From positions 2,790,001 through 2,854,000 of the forward strand of contig NC_004347.2 in assembly GCF_000146165.2 (NCBI RefSeq): 64,000 bases of DNA, in the 5' to 3' direction. The notes under the pieces were generated by a model. That model made no database searches. It worked only from the letters and a program-made list of their open reading frames with translations, and was not told the origin of the DNA. The DNA comes from Shewanella oneidensis MR-1. GTDB lineage: Bacteria; Pseudomonadota; Gammaproteobacteria; Enterobacterales; Shewanellaceae. The position numbers were made by a program, and so were the translations under genes. Of this stretch, positions 61,539 to 64,000 are shown in pieces (within the stretch, counting starts at the first letter, position 1; each line of letters starts with the position of its first letter).

Positions 61539-62507
61539 ATGCCATTTTCACACTTGAAATCAGTTCTCACGCTTTCGTTACTGTTTCCCCCGAATGTCTT
61601 GGCAACTGCCGTCGATTTTAGTGACTATGGTCCTTTACGCACCTATGCGCAATCACCGGCCCAAGCAGGCAGTTTAACACCGATGTTAAGATCAGGGTTT
61701 TCGTTACCTGAAGGTCAAAAAGAGCTGCACTTATCCGCAAGTGCAGCCAGTGTTTGGGCTGAAACCGATGACTATTTTGCCGATTACTATCACAACACCC
61801 TTGAAGGAGGACTGACTTGGCAAGTCAATGATAAATGGATGATAGATACCAGTTATCACTGGCGTTTTAGTGGCGATAATCACTTAGACTCAGTAACTAT
61901 GTGGTTTCATGATGCATTTGGTTTTAGTCAAAATGGTCGTGAAGATGCCGCTAAACATCAAAATCAAATATTTTCTAAAGATGGCGTTAATCAGCAAAAT
62001 ATCTCAGGCGAAAACCTCAACAATGTCGTCATACTTTATGTTGGCTACCAATTGTTTGAAAACCAATATCAGGGCTTATCTTTAGGAGGCAGCCTATATT
62101 ATAACTATGTCGACTCAGGCCCCTTTGAAGATGAAAGCTTTGAACAAGCGTTACAGCTTAATTACAGCTTTCGTTATGAAAAACATCATATTCATTCTAC
62201 CGCAGCTGTTAGTTTTAGGCAGGGTAATGAGGTTCTTTCGGGGATAAGCTACGATAATCATGCTTATTCCGTCAATCTCGGTTATGAATATTTAACGGGT
62301 CGCCATGGCTGGTTGCTTGAGTTACATCACTATCAGGGCTTACTCGAAACTGAAAATGATTTTTCAAAAGCCTCTAACGAAATATTACTCGGCTACCGTT
62401 ACTATTTAGATACCAGTGCAATAGAGTTCTCTATTGTTGAAAACTATTTCAATATGGATAACAGCACCGATATTGCCTTTAATATTGGCTATCGCGTTAA
62501 GTTATAA
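61539..62507 (+). CDS. DUF3187 family outer-membrane beta-barrel protein
   Basis: 322 aa with a signal peptide (SVLTLSLLFPPNVLATA) and alternating beta strands typical of an outer-membrane barrel, ending in a hydrophobic strand (IAFNIGYRVKL). The segments TDDYFADYYHNTLEGGLTW and HDAFGFSQNGREDAAKHQN match DUF3187. Function unknown. It converges on bioD through a shared terminator. Confidence 0.85.
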   Translation: MPFSHLKSVLTLSLLFPPNVLATAVDFSDYGPLRTYAQSPAQAGSLTPMLRSGFSLPEGQKELHLSASAASVWAETDDYFADYYHNTLEGGLTWQVNDKWMIDTSYHWRFSGDNHLDSVTMWFHDAFGFSQNGREDAAKHQNQIFSKDGVNQQNISGENLNNVVILYVGYQLFENQYQGLSLGGSLYYNYVDSGPFEDESFEQALQLNYSFRYEKHHIHSTAAVSFRQGNEVLSGISYDNHAYSVNLGYEYLTGRHGWLLELHHYQGLLETENDFSKASNEILLGYRYYLDTSAIEFSIVENYFNMDNSTDIAFNIGYRVKL

Positions 62508-62533
62508 TCACAATATTTTGAAACTATGCAAAC

Positions 62534-62563
62534 AAAAACAGAGGCGACATAGCCTCTGTTTTT
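62534..62563. terminator. bidirectional terminator between DUF3187 and bioD
   Basis: AAAAACAGAGGC-GACATA-GCCTCTGTTTTT: a 12-bp perfect stem with A and T tracts, serving both converging genes. Confidence 0.95.
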
Positions 62564-62589
62564 ATATCAAACTTATTATTTGAATAAGC

Positions 62590-63285
62590 TTATTTCATCA
62601 ATAAGGGCTGAATATTCATAAAATTGGCGGCATGCTCCGCATCCGCCTGCTTAAGATGTGGAATACACCCGAGAAAAGGCGATACCATCATCTCTTTAAG
62701 CGACGCTAAGTTTTCATCGAACACACTCATATTGGGATCGACACAGTTTGCCACCCAACCTGCGACCGTTAAGCCATCGGCTAATATCGCTTCTTGAGTT
62801 AATAACGCATGATTTAGACAACCGAGTTTCATTCCCACCACAAGAATGACGGGTAAATTAAGCTGTTGTACCAACTCAGATAAGTAGCGCCCTTCCCCTA
62901 AAGGCAAACGCCAACCGCCCGCTCCTTCGATCAAACAAAAATCAGCTTGTGCCCACGCCTGTCTATCCAACTTAGCTAAAATCGCCTCGGGGGATAAATT
63001 AACTCTCTGCTGTTTTGCTGCAATATGCGGTGCAATCGCAGGTTCAAAACTAATCGGATTCACCTGCTCATAGCTCAGTTTAAGGGATGAAGCCGACATC
63101 AGTTTTAATGCATCACTGTTACGCAAACCCTTTTCAGTGATTTCACAGCCTGAGGCAACAGGCTTCACCCCAAGACTTAAGCGCGAAGACCCTGCGCGCA
63201 GAACGTCACGATTGAATGCGGTCAAGAGTGCAGTCGATACTAAGGTTTTACCGCTATCGGTATCTGTTCCTGTTACAAAAAACAT
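62590..63285 (-). CDS. bioD: dethiobiotin synthetase
   Basis: 231 aa (E. coli 225). ATP-dependent carboxylation of diaminopelargonic acid to dethiobiotin. P-loop GTDTDSGKT at 6-14 and acidic EGAGGWRLPLGEG block at about 117. Follows bioC by 54 bases on the same strand; with bioA/B/F outside the window this is the usual biotin cluster. AAAGGC precedes the ATG. Confidence 0.96.
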   Translation of the reverse strand: MFFVTGTDTDSGKTLVSTALLTAFNRDVLRAGSSRLSLGVKPVASGCEITEKGLRNSDALKLMSASSLKLSYEQVNPISFEPAIAPHIAAKQQRVNLSPEAILAKLDRQAWAQADFCLIEGAGGWRLPLGEGRYLSELVQQLNLPVILVVGMKLGCLNHALLTQEAILADGLTVAGWVANCVDPNMSVFDENLASLKEMMVSPFLGCIPHLKQADAEHAANFMNIQPLLMK

Positions 63286-63339
63286 GCCTTTTACCTGTTA
63301 ATCTGTTGGCCAACTATGCGCCAAACCGTTGCTAGAGAT

Positions 63340-64000
63340 TTATACCGAGCCGCCTTGGCGACGCACACGAAATTGGGCGATCTGATAGGTTAAAGGCAAG
63401 CCCTGTGCCTCACGAAATTGCTCTGCTCGTTGTTGTAAAGCCTGCCAATCGTGGCGGCCACGCAATTTACCAAAATGGGCATCGGATTCAGAAGAAGTTA
63501 CTGTCTGTACTGAGGATTGCACCGATGCGCCCACGCCTTTAATGGAATAGAGTAAGGCTTTAAGATCTTGAAAATAGACGGTCATTGGCATGAGCTTCAC
63601 ATCAAGAAATTGCCAATCTGTGTCGTCAAATGCCGCTTGTAAGCTTTCAAGAGATAAGAAACCATTTACCCTCAAACCAAGATTAGATAACTGAGCCAGG
63701 CTGCCTGCTGCCACGATACTCAGGTGAGCTTCTCCACCCGATTTTAAGACTCTGGCCATTTCGCTGGTTGCCGCTGAAAAATCATGGCACCACTGCAGAG
63801 CCAAATTGGAGTAAATACAATCGATACTCCTATCTACAAAGGGTAATTGCTCGGCATTGCCGCAAACACACTGGTGCTCAGGGTAAATCGTTTTAAGCTG
63901 TTGCAGCATGCCCAAAGCGATATCGAGTGCATAAACCCTCATCTCCTCGCCCATTGCTCGGTTAGCGAAATCAGTCCCCGGCCCTGCGCCAATATCGAGA
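63340..64000 (-). CDS. bioC: malonyl-ACP O-methyltransferase BioC, 3' part
   Basis: The frame enters the window at 64000 and runs to the stop at 63340, 219 residues, so the N-terminus (about 40-50 residues) is missing. SAM-binding motif [12 protein letters not shown] is at the cut edge, then [24 protein letters not shown] and MARVLKSGG. It makes the methyl ester that starts biotin synthesis. The ATG at 63954 is internal. Confidence 0.93.

Noticed and set aside
1..64000. CRISPR arrays, tRNA or rRNA genes
   Set aside because: No spaced direct repeats of CRISPR type and no tRNA cloverleaf or rRNA sequence was recognised on either strand.

Overview
The window comes from a Shewanella chromosome. 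The gene set and order topA-astB-(thiamine operon)-deoD-hinT-cctA-htpX-bioD-bioC fit this genus. The 91-residue mature small tetraheme cytochrome c looks the same as the one I remember from S. oneidensis MR-1. The organism is therefore probably S. oneidensis MR-1 or a very close relative, and the prophage would be its Mu-like element (MuSo2). This identification is from memory and no search was run.

Positions 1 to about 32918 are the body and right end of a Mu-like transposable prophage, all on the + strand. The left end, repressor, ner and the first part of the transposase gene lie upstream of the window. The order is: transposase A and target-activator B; a run of small early genes (2464-7614) including DUF3164, DUF2786, a PapB-like regulator, a protein made of three helix-turn-helix repeats, and GemA; one Mor/C-type activator (7704); two AT-rich cargo genes (8161, 8399); lysis genes (GH108 endolysin, 3-TM holin) with an Rmf-like protein and a DksA/TraR zinc finger; DNA packaging and head genes (gp26/gp27-like, terminase, portal, F, protease I with nested scaffold Z, major head T); then sheath, tube, chaperones with a -2 frameshift, tape measure, hub, spike, baseplate and a single tail fibre with an SGNH-hydrolase core. 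Mu's gin invertase, invertible fibre genes and mom are not seen. The predicted right end reads inward much like the published end of Mu.

Three features of the prophage stand out. A 64-aa gene between gp27 and the terminase resembles the Acb2/Tad1 family of phage cyclic-nucleotide sponges that block CBASS immunity. A self-contained two-gene cassette (16006-16514) with its own promoter, operator palindrome and terminator sits in the middle of the head operon. A family of 8-mers (consensus GTTTAAAC) repeated with an exact 11-bp period occurs only just upstream of prophage genes.

From 32919 onward is host core genome: topA, astB (arginine succinyltransferase pathway), small enzymes, and a TPP-riboswitch-controlled thiamine salvage operon (TonB receptor, YkoF-like binding protein, PnuC-type transporter, kinase). 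After these come a purine nucleoside group (Crp-like regulator, TsgA-like carrier, deoD), a hinT/thioesterase operon with ycfL nearby, an M61 peptidase, a CsgD-like regulator, a cytochrome b561-like protein beside tetraheme cytochrome cctA, htpX, pepE, an opgG/opgD-type glucan gene, a DUF3187 outer-membrane protein, and bioD with the 3' part of bioC. Mobile DNA in this half consists of two 264-bp MITE copies, one complete IS5-family and one complete IS3-family element. No tRNA, rRNA or CRISPR array was recognised.
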